From Pseudomonadota bacterium (GTDB lineage: Bacteria > Pseudomonadota > Alphaproteobacteria > Micavibrionales > UBA2020): a stretch of DNA of 52,889 nt. The translations under genes and the position numbers were made by a program. Where the stretch lies: assembly GCA_021849295.1 (NCBI GenBank), contig JAJZTA010000006.1, positions 82,173 to 135,061 on the forward strand. Direction: 5' to 3'. Shown one piece after another: positions 18,400 to 26,278 of the stretch. The notes under the pieces were generated by a model. It had not been told where the DNA came from. It worked only from the letters and a program-made list of their open reading frames with translations, and did no database searches. Each line of letters opens with the position of its first letter. Within the stretch, counting starts at the first letter, position 1.

Positions 18400-18774
18400 T
18401 CATACCCCCAACATTTTCGCAATGCGCTGTAGTGCCTCGCATTGACGAAGACCAAATAGATATGCCGAAAGGCTGATAACGTCACCACCTTTGTCGCCCG
18501 TGGCGAAGTCAGCCCAGCGCCCTGTACGCAAGTTCACAGAGAATGAACCCGCATGAGTATCGGCGCGGCGAGGATTGCGGGCGATATATTCATGTCCATG
18601 CCGTCTCCCGTCTGGCAACCATCGCTGCAAGATGACGGGCAGGACTAGCAGCGCGGCGGCGTTTATTTTCTCAAAAGAAAGTTGCTTGCTGCGCCGGGGG
18701 CGTGTATATTGATGTTGTCCACTTGATATAGCCGTCGGTTCGCACCCGACGGCTTCTTTTTTTCGGAAGGTCAT
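18400..18774 (-). CDS. Primase N-terminal domain (separate ORF)
   Basis: 124 residues ending at a TGA one base before the Toprim ORF. The region RWLPDGRRHGHEYIARNPRR followed by HAGSFSVNLRTGRWADFATG and DKGGDVISLSAYL is the template-binding N-terminal domain of integrative-element primases. In relatives it is fused to Toprim. ATG at 18774 with AGGTG 5 nt upstream and a 4-nt overlap with the AlpA-like gene. The first 40 residues look unlike the family and may be a low-quality N-terminus. Confidence 0.75.
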   Translation of the reverse strand: MTFRKKEAVGCEPTAISSGQHQYTRPRRSKQLSFEKINAAALLVLPVILQRWLPDGRRHGHEYIARNPRRADTHAGSFSVNLRTGRWADFATGDKGGDVISLSAYLFGLRQCEALQRIAKMLGV

Positions 18775-18950
18775 TTTACACCTGCCGATGTGTAGGCAGG
18801 GAGGGATGCGATGAAGCGGTTGTCTTCTTCATCGGTGATATAAGTTTTCTTTCCGAGCTTGACGGCCTTTAGTGTGCCTTCTTTGAGAAGCGCATATGTT
18901 TTAGTGATTCCGAGGCCGCGTTTTTCAGCCCATTTCTTGATTGGGGTCAT
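18771..18950 (-). CDS. AlpA-like DNA-binding regulator / excisionase
   Basis: 59 residues, MTPIKKWAEKRGLGITKTYA then LLKEGTLKAVKLGKKTYITD. This is a compact winged helix of the MerR/AlpA/excisionase type: helix-turn-helix in the first 25 residues and a wing with KLGKKTYI. GGAG lies 7 nt before the ATG at 18950. The last codons overlap the primase ORF by 4 nt (ATGA). In P4-like elements AlpA switches on excision and the integrase; here it also leads the replication operon. Confidence 0.8.
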   Translation of the reverse strand: MTPIKKWAEKRGLGITKTYALLKEGTLKAVKLGKKTYITDEEDNRFIASLPAYTSAGVK

Positions 18951-19043
18951 TATTTTCTCCCGTGTTTGCGTTTACTGCCGCGTGAATAAATTCATACGGT
19001 CATGGGAGAAACATAGCCCACCGTGGATGCGGGTTCGCCCTAT

Positions 19044-19616
19044 TCAGATAGGGGTATCTCGGGAGGAATTAATCAGGCGATGAAAATTATCTATAATGGC
19101 TTGATATTTCTTTAAAAAATCAACAAGGAGGGCTTCCTTGCCTTTCCTCCAGATCGAAAGGTGTTCTATATAGCTATAAGAAATTTCGTCATATCCATAC
19201 TTCTCAATCATATGCTCTATGAGCTTTCTGTGACGTGTGCAATATTTCTCTACCGTTTTTTCACTGACTAAGAATCTCTGCGCAGTAGCCTCTTTTGCTT
19301 CCGTGGCGCTCTTATTTAATTCCGTTTCTAATGTAATTCGATACCAACAGATCAGTTGTTCATCGCGTATATTACTCACTACCGTTCCCGCCGCCGAAGA
19401 ATGAGTCTTTCTCTGCCCGCGTCCGTAGGGAATTTTGTATTCCTCTTTCTCATAAAGGAGTTTTAGGAGTTCTGCCATCTTCAAAAGATCAGGCTCGGTT
19501 ATTCCTTGACGGGCTTCAATCCTGACTATGGTTGCCATTAACCAGCGTTTCAGCCGCTCACGTGTTGCAGGGTCATTAAAATCAAAATCTGTTATGCGGG
19601 CTTTCTTTGAGGTCAT
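19044..19616 (-). CDS. Unknown protein coupled to the integrase
   Basis: 190 residues, largely helical and charged: RERLKRWLMATIVRIEARQG near the N-terminus, VSEKTVEKYCTRHRKLIEHM in the C-terminal half, which resembles a helix-turn-helix of the sigma-region-4 type. No family recognised. Its ATG overlaps the integrase stop by 4 nt, so it is translated with the integrase. A regulatory or DNA-binding role in integration, excision or immunity is a guess from that coupling and the possible helix-turn-helix. Confidence 0.6.
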   Translation of the reverse strand: MTSKKARITDFDFNDPATRERLKRWLMATIVRIEARQGITEPDLLKMAELLKLLYEKEEYKIPYGRGQRKTHSSAAGTVVSNIRDEQLICWYRITLETELNKSATEAKEATAQRFLVSEKTVEKYCTRHRKLIEHMIEKYGYDEISYSYIEHLSIWRKGKEALLVDFLKKYQAIIDNFHRLINSSRDTPI

Positions 19617-20839
19617 GCTTTCTTGAATTTTCCCGTGATAACCTTCCCCTTGCTCGCTGCCTTATCTAAATAATCGCTCCAATCTTGCATGAGCTGCTTG
19701 CGCTGTTTGAGAAAGCGGGAGCGGTCGTAGGCTTCGCCAAGGACGCCAGCCGCTTTATGGGCGAGTTGTTGCTCAATAATATCCGGCTCATATTCAAGCT
19801 CTTCGCGTATGGCTGTGCGAGCCAAAGCCCTAAAGCCATGAGCCGTCATCTTGCCCGCATAGCCCATGCGTTTCAGGGCAACCAACACCGCTCCGTCACT
19901 CATGGGATTTTTGGGCGTGATTGGGCTGGAAAAAACCCACGGTGTATTCATATGTCCGAATTGCTTTTTCTGATCTTCCAGCAACCGTAAAATTTGCTGT
20001 GAAAGGGGAACGATGTGTGGGCGGCGCATCTTCATTCTTTCGGCAGGGATTTCCCATTGTGATTTCTCGAAATTTATTTCATCCCATCTGGCTTGCCGCG
20101 CCTCGCCCGGCCTAACGAACGTATGCAAGGAAAAAGTGATAAGCCTCAAAGTGCTAGGAAAGAGGCGCTGTTCATTGCGTTCCAGCTTGTGAATGAGATC
20201 AGGGATTTCATCGGTTTCAATGGCGGCAAAGTGTTCCGTCTTTCTGGTTTTGAACGCGCCGCCCAAATCCAAGGCGGGGTTACGGGCGCAACGCCCTGTC
20301 TGAACAGCAAAACGGAAAACACGGGTAACGATGCTCCTGACCCGTGCCACCATGTCCAGCGCATCACGCGCCTCGATCTTTTTTAAGGTGGAGATGAGTT
20401 CCATCGTATCAATATTTGCGATAGGGCGTTTTCCGATATAAGGGAATACGTCCATTTCCATTCGGTGCAGGACATTCGCCGTGTGCTTTTCATCCCATCG
20501 GCTCTTTTGGCTCTCATGCCATTCCCGCGCCAGCGCCTCGAATGTAGTCGCCGCATTGCGGACGATCTCCCTTTTTCTACCTTGCCTGTGTTCGGTAGGA
20601 TTGATGTCTTTTTGCAGGAGTTTTCTTGCCTCAAGGTGGGAATCGCGGGCATCCGCAAGGGATACCAGAGGATAGCCCCCCAAAGAAATGCGGGTCTCCT
20701 TACCTAAGTACCTGTATTTATAATGAAAAATCTTGCTACCACTCGGCATAACTTCAAGGTATAGCCCCTTGCCGTCAAAAAGTTTATAGGGTTTCTCTTT
20801 GGGTTTTGCGTTCTTAATTTTCTTGTCCGTGAGCTTCAT
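19613..20839 (-). CDS. int: Tyrosine-type site-specific integrase (P4 family)
   Basis: 408 residues from ATG 20839 (MKLTDKKIKNAKPKEKPYKL). The N-terminal DUF4102 arm-binding domain is recognised by DGKGLYLEVMPSGSKIFHYK and the ISLGGYPLVSLADAR motif. A SAM-like core-binding domain follows, then the catalytic domain: first Arg in HTFVRPGEARQARW, H-x-x-R in AHGFRALARTAI, the LAHK motif and the nucleophile Tyr in GEAYDRSRFLKQR. The active site is therefore complete. The gene lies 166 bp from the 3' end of tRNA-Cys and reads away from it, as for elements inserted in a tRNA. Three C-rich decamers lie between. Confidence 0.95.
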   Translation of the reverse strand: MKLTDKKIKNAKPKEKPYKLFDGKGLYLEVMPSGSKIFHYKYRYLGKETRISLGGYPLVSLADARDSHLEARKLLQKDINPTEHRQGRKREIVRNAATTFEALAREWHESQKSRWDEKHTANVLHRMEMDVFPYIGKRPIANIDTMELISTLKKIEARDALDMVARVRSIVTRVFRFAVQTGRCARNPALDLGGAFKTRKTEHFAAIETDEIPDLIHKLERNEQRLFPSTLRLITFSLHTFVRPGEARQARWDEINFEKSQWEIPAERMKMRRPHIVPLSQQILRLLEDQKKQFGHMNTPWVFSSPITPKNPMSDGAVLVALKRMGYAGKMTAHGFRALARTAIREELEYEPDIIEQQLAHKAAGVLGEAYDRSRFLKQRKQLMQDWSDYLDKAASKGKVITGKFKKA

Positions 20840-20840
20840 T

Positions 20841-20883
20841 CCCGCCCCCAATTTTTGTGTCCTGCCCCCAAATTCTGCCCCCA
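20841..20883 (+). repeat. Three C-rich decamers beside int (candidate arm sites)
   Basis: CCCGCCCCCA 20841-20850, CCTGCCCCCA 20861-20870 and TCTGCCCCCA 20874-20883, same orientation, spaced 20 and 13 bp, immediately upstream of the integrase start. Such direct repeats between int and the tRNA are the usual place for arm-type integrase sites. Confidence 0.6.
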
Positions 20884-20934
20884 AGTTGGGCGGCTGTAGG
20901 CGAATAACAGAAATATACCATGAACGTAGATAAC

Positions 20935-20963
20935 AAAAAAGCCCCGCAAATTCGGGGCTTTTC
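20935..20963. terminator. Bidirectional terminator between tRNA-Cys and int
   Basis: GCCCCG/CGGGGC stem with a 6-nt loop, A-run on one side and T-run on the other. On the minus strand it would end transcription of tRNA-Cys before the element. Confidence 0.8.
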
Positions 20964-21005
20964 TGTACATCTGCGAACTCCGGTGAATGTCCGCGAATTG
21001 ATGGC

Positions 21006-21079
21006 TGGAGGCACGGGCCGGAATCGAACCGGCATTGAAGGATTTGCAGTCCTCTACATCACCATTCTGCCACCGCGCC
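21006..21079 (-). tRNA. tRNA-Cys (GCA)
   Basis: Cloverleaf of 74 nt with encoded CCA. Acceptor GGCGCGG pairs CCGTGCC with one G-U; anticodon loop CTGCAAA gives anticodon GCA; T-arm GCCGGTTCGATTCCGGC is perfect. It is intact, and its 3' end is the presumed insertion point of the element to its left. Confidence 0.96.
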
Positions 21080-21349
21080 TTTGAGGGGGAGAAGATTCCC
21101 CGTTCTATAGCGGATCAGAGCGGGAGTCTAGCGAAAGATATATGCCCAATCCGCCTCTGGCGGGCGGGGACAGCCTTGATTCCCCCGAAAACGCCCTGTC
21201 AACAATAAAAACAGAAAAATATCATATATTCAAATACTTATATAAAATCGCGCAGAAATATATTGCCATAATCATTGAAAAGGATTACATGTTATGATAA
21301 GAAGCTTCCGCTATCGTGCGGTCAAGCATTAAAAAAAAGCAGGTTCATC

Positions 21350-21964
21350 ATGAAAAAGGATCCCGCACTCAAAAGAAAGTTGTATTTGGCCTTCACCATG
21401 GCCGCCGCCGTCGCCACTTCGGCCTGCTCCACCATTCCCGCCACGCAGACGGGTCTTCTCAGAACCCACAGCATCGACGAAACGCAGAATACCTGCCAGA
21501 TGTCGCCGGCGCAGGCGCAGCAAGTCGCCGACAGCCTTCCGGTCGGCACGCCGCGTCAGAGCGTCTACGACACCCTGAAAATAAACAACCCGCAGGATCT
21601 GGCGACACTGACCAGCTCCGACGTCAGCAGCACGCTCTATGGCGGCACGTTGCTCTCCGTTCCCTTTCAGGACCGCCAGAAGGCGCAAGATTTTTATGCC
21701 TCGCTGCAAGGGCAGTCTCTCCACTGCCGCAACGTCACCACGGACAGGACTTTCGGGCTGACGGGAAGCCAGCTTCTGACCCGCGGCAAAGACTTCAACG
21801 TCACCATGATCTTCCAGAAGAGCGCCGCGTTGAAAGGACAGGACACGCTGTTCAGCAAGGTCAAGGTCACGTCCGTCAACGTCGCCGGAACCAGCCGCCA
21901 CGGCTATCTCTCGGGTTTCCGTCTCGGCGGGAAAATAACCAGCGCCGTCACCGGCGCCTTTTAA
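21350..21964 (+). CDS. Lipoprotein of unknown function
   Basis: 204 residues. ATG at 21350 chosen because it gives a lipoprotein signal peptide, MKKDPALKRKLYLAFTMAAA, with lipobox ATSAC (Cys about residue 26). The mature part has two cysteines (NTCQMS and LHCRN), possibly a disulphide, and a beta-rich C-terminus. SLPVGTPRQSVYDTLKINNP resembles the short repeat of SmpA/BamE-type outer-membrane lipoproteins, but I would not assign it. A terminator follows directly. Confidence 0.75.
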   Translation: MKKDPALKRKLYLAFTMAAAVATSACSTIPATQTGLLRTHSIDETQNTCQMSPAQAQQVADSLPVGTPRQSVYDTLKINNPQDLATLTSSDVSSTLYGGTLLSVPFQDRQKAQDFYASLQGQSLHCRNVTTDRTFGLTGSQLLTRGKDFNVTMIFQKSAALKGQDTLFSKVKVTSVNVAGTSRHGYLSGFRLGGKITSAVTGAF

Positions 21965-21970
21965 AAAAGG

Positions 21971-21988
21971 CGCCGCAACGGCGTTTTT
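21971..21988 (+). terminator. Rho-independent terminator
   Basis: CGCCG-CAA-CGGCG followed by T5, 6 bp after the lipoprotein stop. A second GGCGCC pair across the stop codon (21953-21974) could compete. Confidence 0.75.
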
Positions 21989-22122
21989 GCGGCTGGAACC
22001 CTTGCCCTGCTTTCAGAAAGAAGTTGCGCGCCTCCCGGCGCGTCACTACAATTCGGGCAAGGATTTCCGCGTGTGCACTTGAATTTCCGGCTAAACGCCC
22101 ATTTGACCCAGCGACATAGTAA

Positions 22123-23556
22123 TTGGATTTTTTGCAACAGATAAATCGAAAGAAAATCGGCGTCTGGCTTACAGGCTGCGATCTATGCGTTATTGCCCCC
22201 CTCGTTCTCTCCGTCGTCGCGCTTTGGGACTACCATGTCTTTTCCTATTTAATCGACCATTTTGAAAAAACGCCGAAGTTGAAGCTATATGGCGACGCCC
22301 TTGAATATATGACAATCGCGGGGCACTATAAAACATGGCGCGATCCCTTCACGTATATCGGGAACAGAACAACTTACGGCTACCCGCTGCTTCTTTTCAT
22401 CATAAAGTCGCTATGCCATCCGCAAGGTTTCGACGCATGGATAAAGTCGGTCATACATTTCCAGATATTCTTTCATGTATTTTCCTGCGTCGTTTTCTAC
22501 ATTTTCTTTTTAAGGCGCCTTTTTTCCAAGGCCGGATTGCCGGCGATTGCGGCTCTGGCAGCGGGCGCCGCGCTGATGGCAGACCCTGTTTTGATCATAA
22601 ATACGGCCATTCCGCAGACCGATACATTCGCCATGGATCTGCTCATGATCAACGCCACGATATTTGCCTCGTGCCGGAAGGCAGAGCGGCCTGTCGACTT
22701 TATCATGCTTTTTCTAAACGGGCTTCTGATGGCCTATGCCGTTCTGGTACGGCCTTCATCCTTCGGGTTTTCACTGATCGCCTTTTATATTGCAGGCCTT
22801 CTCAAGCTGTTCATAGATCGTGAATTGCGCGGACCGAAGGGGGCGGGGCTGGTGATCATGGCCTTTACATCCCTTGCCGTGATACTCCCCTCAATGATCC
22901 ATGTATGGCAGGTTGAACACAGTTTTAGCCTGTTTGACACCTCTTTCATGCAGGACAACCTCCATAGGGCCCTGCAAAACGGACTCTCTCTGGTGCGTGC
23001 GGAATTCGGATTGAAATGGCTGCATAAATCCCACGCGGATATGCCGGGGGTGCACGATCCATATCTCTATAAGGTTTACGGGAGCAGGTGTAGAGTATTT
23101 TCATTGATGTCCTGGTCGGAATGTCTTTTGTCGCGGCCCCAGGCAATCCCTGTCTTTTTTGTGAAAAAAGTCACCGCTCTTTTTGACGATCCTCTATTGC
23201 CTTCCAATATGAGAGAGCTGGAACGGCTTTTCGAAGTGTTCTATTTCTGCGGGTTCATTTCTTTAATCATAATGACCGGCATGCATCTTTTTCCTTCCGC
23301 GCCCAAACCGGTCTGGCCCGGCTTCCAGTGGACGGGATTTCTTCTGACGCTTCTGGCAATTCATAGCATCGTCCAGATCGAGAGCCGTTATGGATTCGCG
23401 CTAAAGCCGTTTTGTCTCGCCTCTCTGTTTCTCGGATATGCCGCGGCGAAGAACTCAGGAAAGAGGGGGTACCGTTGGTGGCTTGCCGCCATGATTGTTG
23501 CCGGGGTCTTTTTCCTCTATCAGATCTTCTCCTGGGACAAGGTACCCCCTGTTTGA
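22123..23556 (+). CDS. Polytopic membrane protein, GT-C glycosyltransferase-like
   Basis: 477 residues with about ten hydrophobic segments. Features of GT-C enzymes that use lipid-linked sugars: an acidic residue in the first long external loop (YGDALEYMTIAGHYKTW) and a late ESRYGFALKPFCLA motif like the R-Y-x-x-x-x-x-P pattern of the PMT/ArnT group. The start is uncertain: TTG at 22123 has no clear ribosome-binding site. It lies alone between a terminator and tRNA-Arg. More AT-rich than its neighbours, so possibly acquired. Likely cell-envelope glycan modification. Confidence 0.6.
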   Translation: MDFLQQINRKKIGVWLTGCDLCVIAPLVLSVVALWDYHVFSYLIDHFEKTPKLKLYGDALEYMTIAGHYKTWRDPFTYIGNRTTYGYPLLLFIIKSLCHPQGFDAWIKSVIHFQIFFHVFSCVVFYIFFLRRLFSKAGLPAIAALAAGAALMADPVLIINTAIPQTDTFAMDLLMINATIFASCRKAERPVDFIMLFLNGLLMAYAVLVRPSSFGFSLIAFYIAGLLKLFIDRELRGPKGAGLVIMAFTSLAVILPSMIHVWQVEHSFSLFDTSFMQDNLHRALQNGLSLVRAEFGLKWLHKSHADMPGVHDPYLYKVYGSRCRVFSLMSWSECLLSRPQAIPVFFVKKVTALFDDPLLPSNMRELERLFEVFYFCGFISLIIMTGMHLFPSAPKPVWPGFQWTGFLLTLLAIHSIVQIESRYGFALKPFCLASLFLGYAAAKNSGKRGYRWWLAAMIVAGVFFLYQIFSWDKVPPV

Positions 23557-23625
23557 CAGAGGGAAAACCGCTTCCGGAGACCATCACCCCCGTAAAAAAT
23601 AATGTATTGATTTTATTCGAAGAAA

Positions 23626-23702
23626 TGGCGCGCCCGAAGAGATTCGAACTCCTAACCTTCTGATCCGTAGTCAGATGCTCTATCCAGTTGAGCTACGGGC
23701 GC
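23626..23702 (-). tRNA. tRNA-Arg (ACG)
   Basis: 77 nt with encoded CCA. Acceptor GCGCCCG/CGGGCGC is perfect; anticodon loop CTACGGA gives ACG; T-loop TTCGAAT is canonical. No sign of an inserted element next to it. Confidence 0.96.
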
Positions 23703-23889
23703 AAGACAGCGAGAAAACTACCCAATGTTTCCGCCTATGGCAAGCAGATTCTGTTTAATTTTAAGCCGTTGAATAAAAATAATAATACCATTTATTGATA
23801 TTCCTCTTTTAAAAGAAAGAATCAGCGATTAGTATGTACATGATTTATTAACCTTTAACGATCTCATCCAACTTACACGAGGTATTGCC

Positions 23890-25065
23890 TTGCCGAAAAC
23901 TTTCCTTCGCTCCTCCCTGGTAGCTTTAAGCGTTACAGCCCTGCTTGGCGGCTGCGCGCAGAACAAGCCGGCTCCCGTCGTAACAATGGCTGTGGCCCCC
24001 CAACCTGCGCCGCCTCCGCAGCGCCCGGGCCTTGTTGTCTCGAACGCCCCCGCCCCGCAAGTGATCTATGCGCCGGGCACGCGCGACGCCATCCTGACCA
24101 ACGGCGGCGATGAAAGCATGCCCGCCGCGGACACCAACATCGTCACGCCGGTCACGAAGAAAGCCGAACAGCTGAGCGACGAACTCGACCGTCTGCGCAA
24201 CCATGTGGAAGCCTCCCGCGACCAGCTGCACAACCTCGAAGACCTTAACCGCCAGCGCGCCGAAGCCTATTATAAGACCGTCGCCGGCATCAGCGGCGTT
24301 CTGCAGGGCGGCACGACCAAAGGCAACCCGATCCTCGTCGACCGCTGGGACGTCGCGCAGCAAAAGCTGAACGCGATGGCGCAGGACTCCGGCAAGCTGA
24401 CCAACCTCACGACGGACCTCAACAACGAAGCCACCCGCGCGTCCTATCTGCTGAACGCCGTGCAGGACGCCTTCTCGATTTCCGGCGCCGTTCCCTCCGA
24501 CCACGACAAGCTGACCACCGTTCAGGACGGCGTGCAGCAGGAACTGTCGCAAATCAACACCCTGCTAACCGAAGCCAACGACGAAGTCACGCACCACGCG
24601 GCCTTCCTGCAGTCGGAACAGGCCAACATGCAGACACTGTCCCTCGGCATCGCCAACGGCGAACTCTACGGCAAGAGCCTGACCAACAGCCTCTTCTTCA
24701 AAGCCACCAACGGCGGCAGCTCCGTGTTCAGGAAAAACGGCGGCGCCAGCAGCAGCCTGCTCAACAGCAAGCCGCTGATCATCATCCGCTTCGACCATCC
24801 GGACGTGCAGTATAAACAGGCGCTTTACACCGCCGTCGATCAGGCGCTGCAAAAGTTCCCGTCCGCCAAGTTCGACCTCGTCGCCATCAGCAACGAAGAC
24901 GGCAACGCGGCGGAGCTGGCGCTCGCCACCGCCGAAGCGCGCAAGAACGGGGAACGCGTGCTGCGCTCCCTGCAGAACATGGGCCTGCCCTTAAGCCGCG
25001 TCAGCCTCAGCACCGCCAGCAGCGCAAACGTCCTGAATAGCGAAGTCCACCTGTACCTCCAGTAA
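23890..25065 (+). CDS. Lipoprotein with coiled coil and OmpA-like C-terminus
   Basis: 391 residues from a TTG at 23890 preceded by GAGG. Signal peptide with lipobox LLGGC (Cys about 23), then a proline-rich linker (APQPAPPPQRPG) of the type that spans periplasm or peptidoglycan, a long helical coiled coil (about 90-260), and a C-terminal alpha/beta part (LIIIRFDHPDVQYKQALYTA, then RKNGERVLRSLQNMGLPLSR) resembling an OmpA-type peptidoglycan-binding fold. The stop is followed without any gap by the antiporter gene, so they are co-translated. Exact family not recognised. Confidence 0.75.
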   Translation: MPKTFLRSSLVALSVTALLGGCAQNKPAPVVTMAVAPQPAPPPQRPGLVVSNAPAPQVIYAPGTRDAILTNGGDESMPAADTNIVTPVTKKAEQLSDELDRLRNHVEASRDQLHNLEDLNRQRAEAYYKTVAGISGVLQGGTTKGNPILVDRWDVAQQKLNAMAQDSGKLTNLTTDLNNEATRASYLLNAVQDAFSISGAVPSDHDKLTTVQDGVQQELSQINTLLTEANDEVTHHAAFLQSEQANMQTLSLGIANGELYGKSLTNSLFFKATNGGSSVFRKNGGASSSLLNSKPLIIIRFDHPDVQYKQALYTAVDQALQKFPSAKFDLVAISNEDGNAAELALATAEARKNGERVLRSLQNMGLPLSRVSLSTASSANVLNSEVHLYLQ

Positions 25066-26271
25066 ATGGACGTACTGCACCACCTCGACAAGCTCACATC
25101 CATTGCACTTGTGACGACGGCCGCACTGTTGTGCGGCCTCGCCATGATGAGGCTGCGCCAGCCGGCGATCGTCGGCTATATTTTCGCCGGTGTCGTGCTG
25201 GGCCCGACGGGGCTCGCCGTCATTTCCAACACCGCGACCGTGCAGACGCTCGCCAGCCTCGGCGTCATCATGCTGCTGTTTTTGATCGGCATGGAAATCT
25301 CGCTGCGCGGCTTTCGCAAGGTTTACAAGACCGCGCTCTCCGCCGCCGCGCTGCAAATCATGCTCTCGGTCGGATTTGCGTGGCTGGCGGGGACGCTGCT
25401 GCACTGGCCGCGCGCGCGCGTGATGGTGCTGGGCTTCGCCATCGCCCTTTCCAGCACCGCCGTCGCCATCAAGATGCTCGAGGAAACGGGCGATCTTAAA
25501 ACCCCCGTCGGGCGCATGACCGTCTCGGTTCTGATCGCGCAGGACCTCGCGGTCATCCCCATGCTGCTGCTGGTCGGCGCTTTCGGCCCCGTCTCTTCCG
25601 CCGCCACGACGCTGCCCCTGGGCATCGTCGCCGCGAAGATGGTCTTCTCCGTTGGTTTTCTCGTCTATCTCGTGTCGTTTCTCTCCCAGCGCCAGAAGCT
25701 GACGCTGCCCCTGACCGACTGGGTCACCGCGCGGCTGGAAGTCATGCCGCTCGCCGCGCTGGCCTTCTGCCTCGCCGCGGCGGCCCTCGCGGGACTGCTC
25801 GGGCTCTCCACCGCCTACGGCGCGTTCGCGGCAGGTCTGGTCATCGGCAATTCCAACGTCCGCGCCGCGCTGCACACCGCCGCCGTGCCGATCCAGAGCG
25901 TCCTGATGATGGTGTTCTTTCTTTCCATCGGCCTGCTGATCGATGTGCCGTTCATCATCGAACACTGGGAGAGCGTCGCGGTCGTACTCGCCATCGTCAC
26001 CGTCCTCAAGACGGCGGTCAACGTCGTCATCCTGCATCTCTTTCTCGATAATCCGTGGGACAGAGCGTTCCACAGCGGCGTAGTAATGGCGCAGGTCGGG
26101 GAGTTTTCTTTCATCATCGTCGCTGCGGGGCTGGCGGAGCACGTCATCACCGGCGACGCCTACCGCCTGATGATCGCGGTCATCGCCCTCTCGCTGGTCA
26201 TCAGCCCGATGTGGCTGGCCATCGCCCGGCGGCTGCACGACCTGACGCGGCGCAGGCAGAGAAAAAAATAA
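25066..26271 (+). CDS. CPA2 family cation:proton antiporter (KefB/C-like, no RCK domain)
   Basis: 401 residues, about 12 hydrophobic segments. GYIFAGVVLGPTGLAVI in TM2 and LGFAIALSSTAVAIKMLEE in the mid-region are hallmarks of the CPA2 exchangers; VLIAQDLAVIPMLLL contains the conserved Q-D of the transport site. It ends shortly after the last helix (RRLHDLTRRRQRKK), lacking the RCK/TrkA-N domain found in KefB and KefC. Probably Na+ or K+/H+ exchange. The ATG follows the lipoprotein stop immediately, an unusual pairing. Confidence 0.92.
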   Translation: MDVLHHLDKLTSIALVTTAALLCGLAMMRLRQPAIVGYIFAGVVLGPTGLAVISNTATVQTLASLGVIMLLFLIGMEISLRGFRKVYKTALSAAALQIMLSVGFAWLAGTLLHWPRARVMVLGFAIALSSTAVAIKMLEETGDLKTPVGRMTVSVLIAQDLAVIPMLLLVGAFGPVSSAATTLPLGIVAAKMVFSVGFLVYLVSFLSQRQKLTLPLTDWVTARLEVMPLAALAFCLAAAALAGLLGLSTAYGAFAAGLVIGNSNVRAALHTAAVPIQSVLMMVFFLSIGLLIDVPFIIEHWESVAVVLAIVTVLKTAVNVVILHLFLDNPWDRAFHSGVVMAQVGEFSFIIVAAGLAEHVITGDAYRLMIAVIALSLVISPMWLAIARRLHDLTRRRQRKK

Positions 26272-26278
26272 CCGTTTC

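Larger units (their letters stand above)
8556..21008 (-). mobile_element. P4-like integrative element at tRNA-Cys carrying hsdMSR
   Basis: A single-strand block of genes bounded on the right by tRNA-Cys and a tyrosine integrase reading away from it, with AlpA-like regulator, primase, D5-type helicase and a type I restriction system. The block is clearly AT-richer than both flanks. This is the usual build of satellite-like integrative elements: int beside the tRNA 3' end, a small excisionase-like protein, a replication module and a defence cargo. No capsid, terminase or conjugation gene is present. The right end is the 3' end of tRNA-Cys (21006); the left end is uncertain, because no clear copy of the tRNA 3' end is visible near 8.45-8.7 kb, so 8556 is a working limit only. 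Confidence 0.8.
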
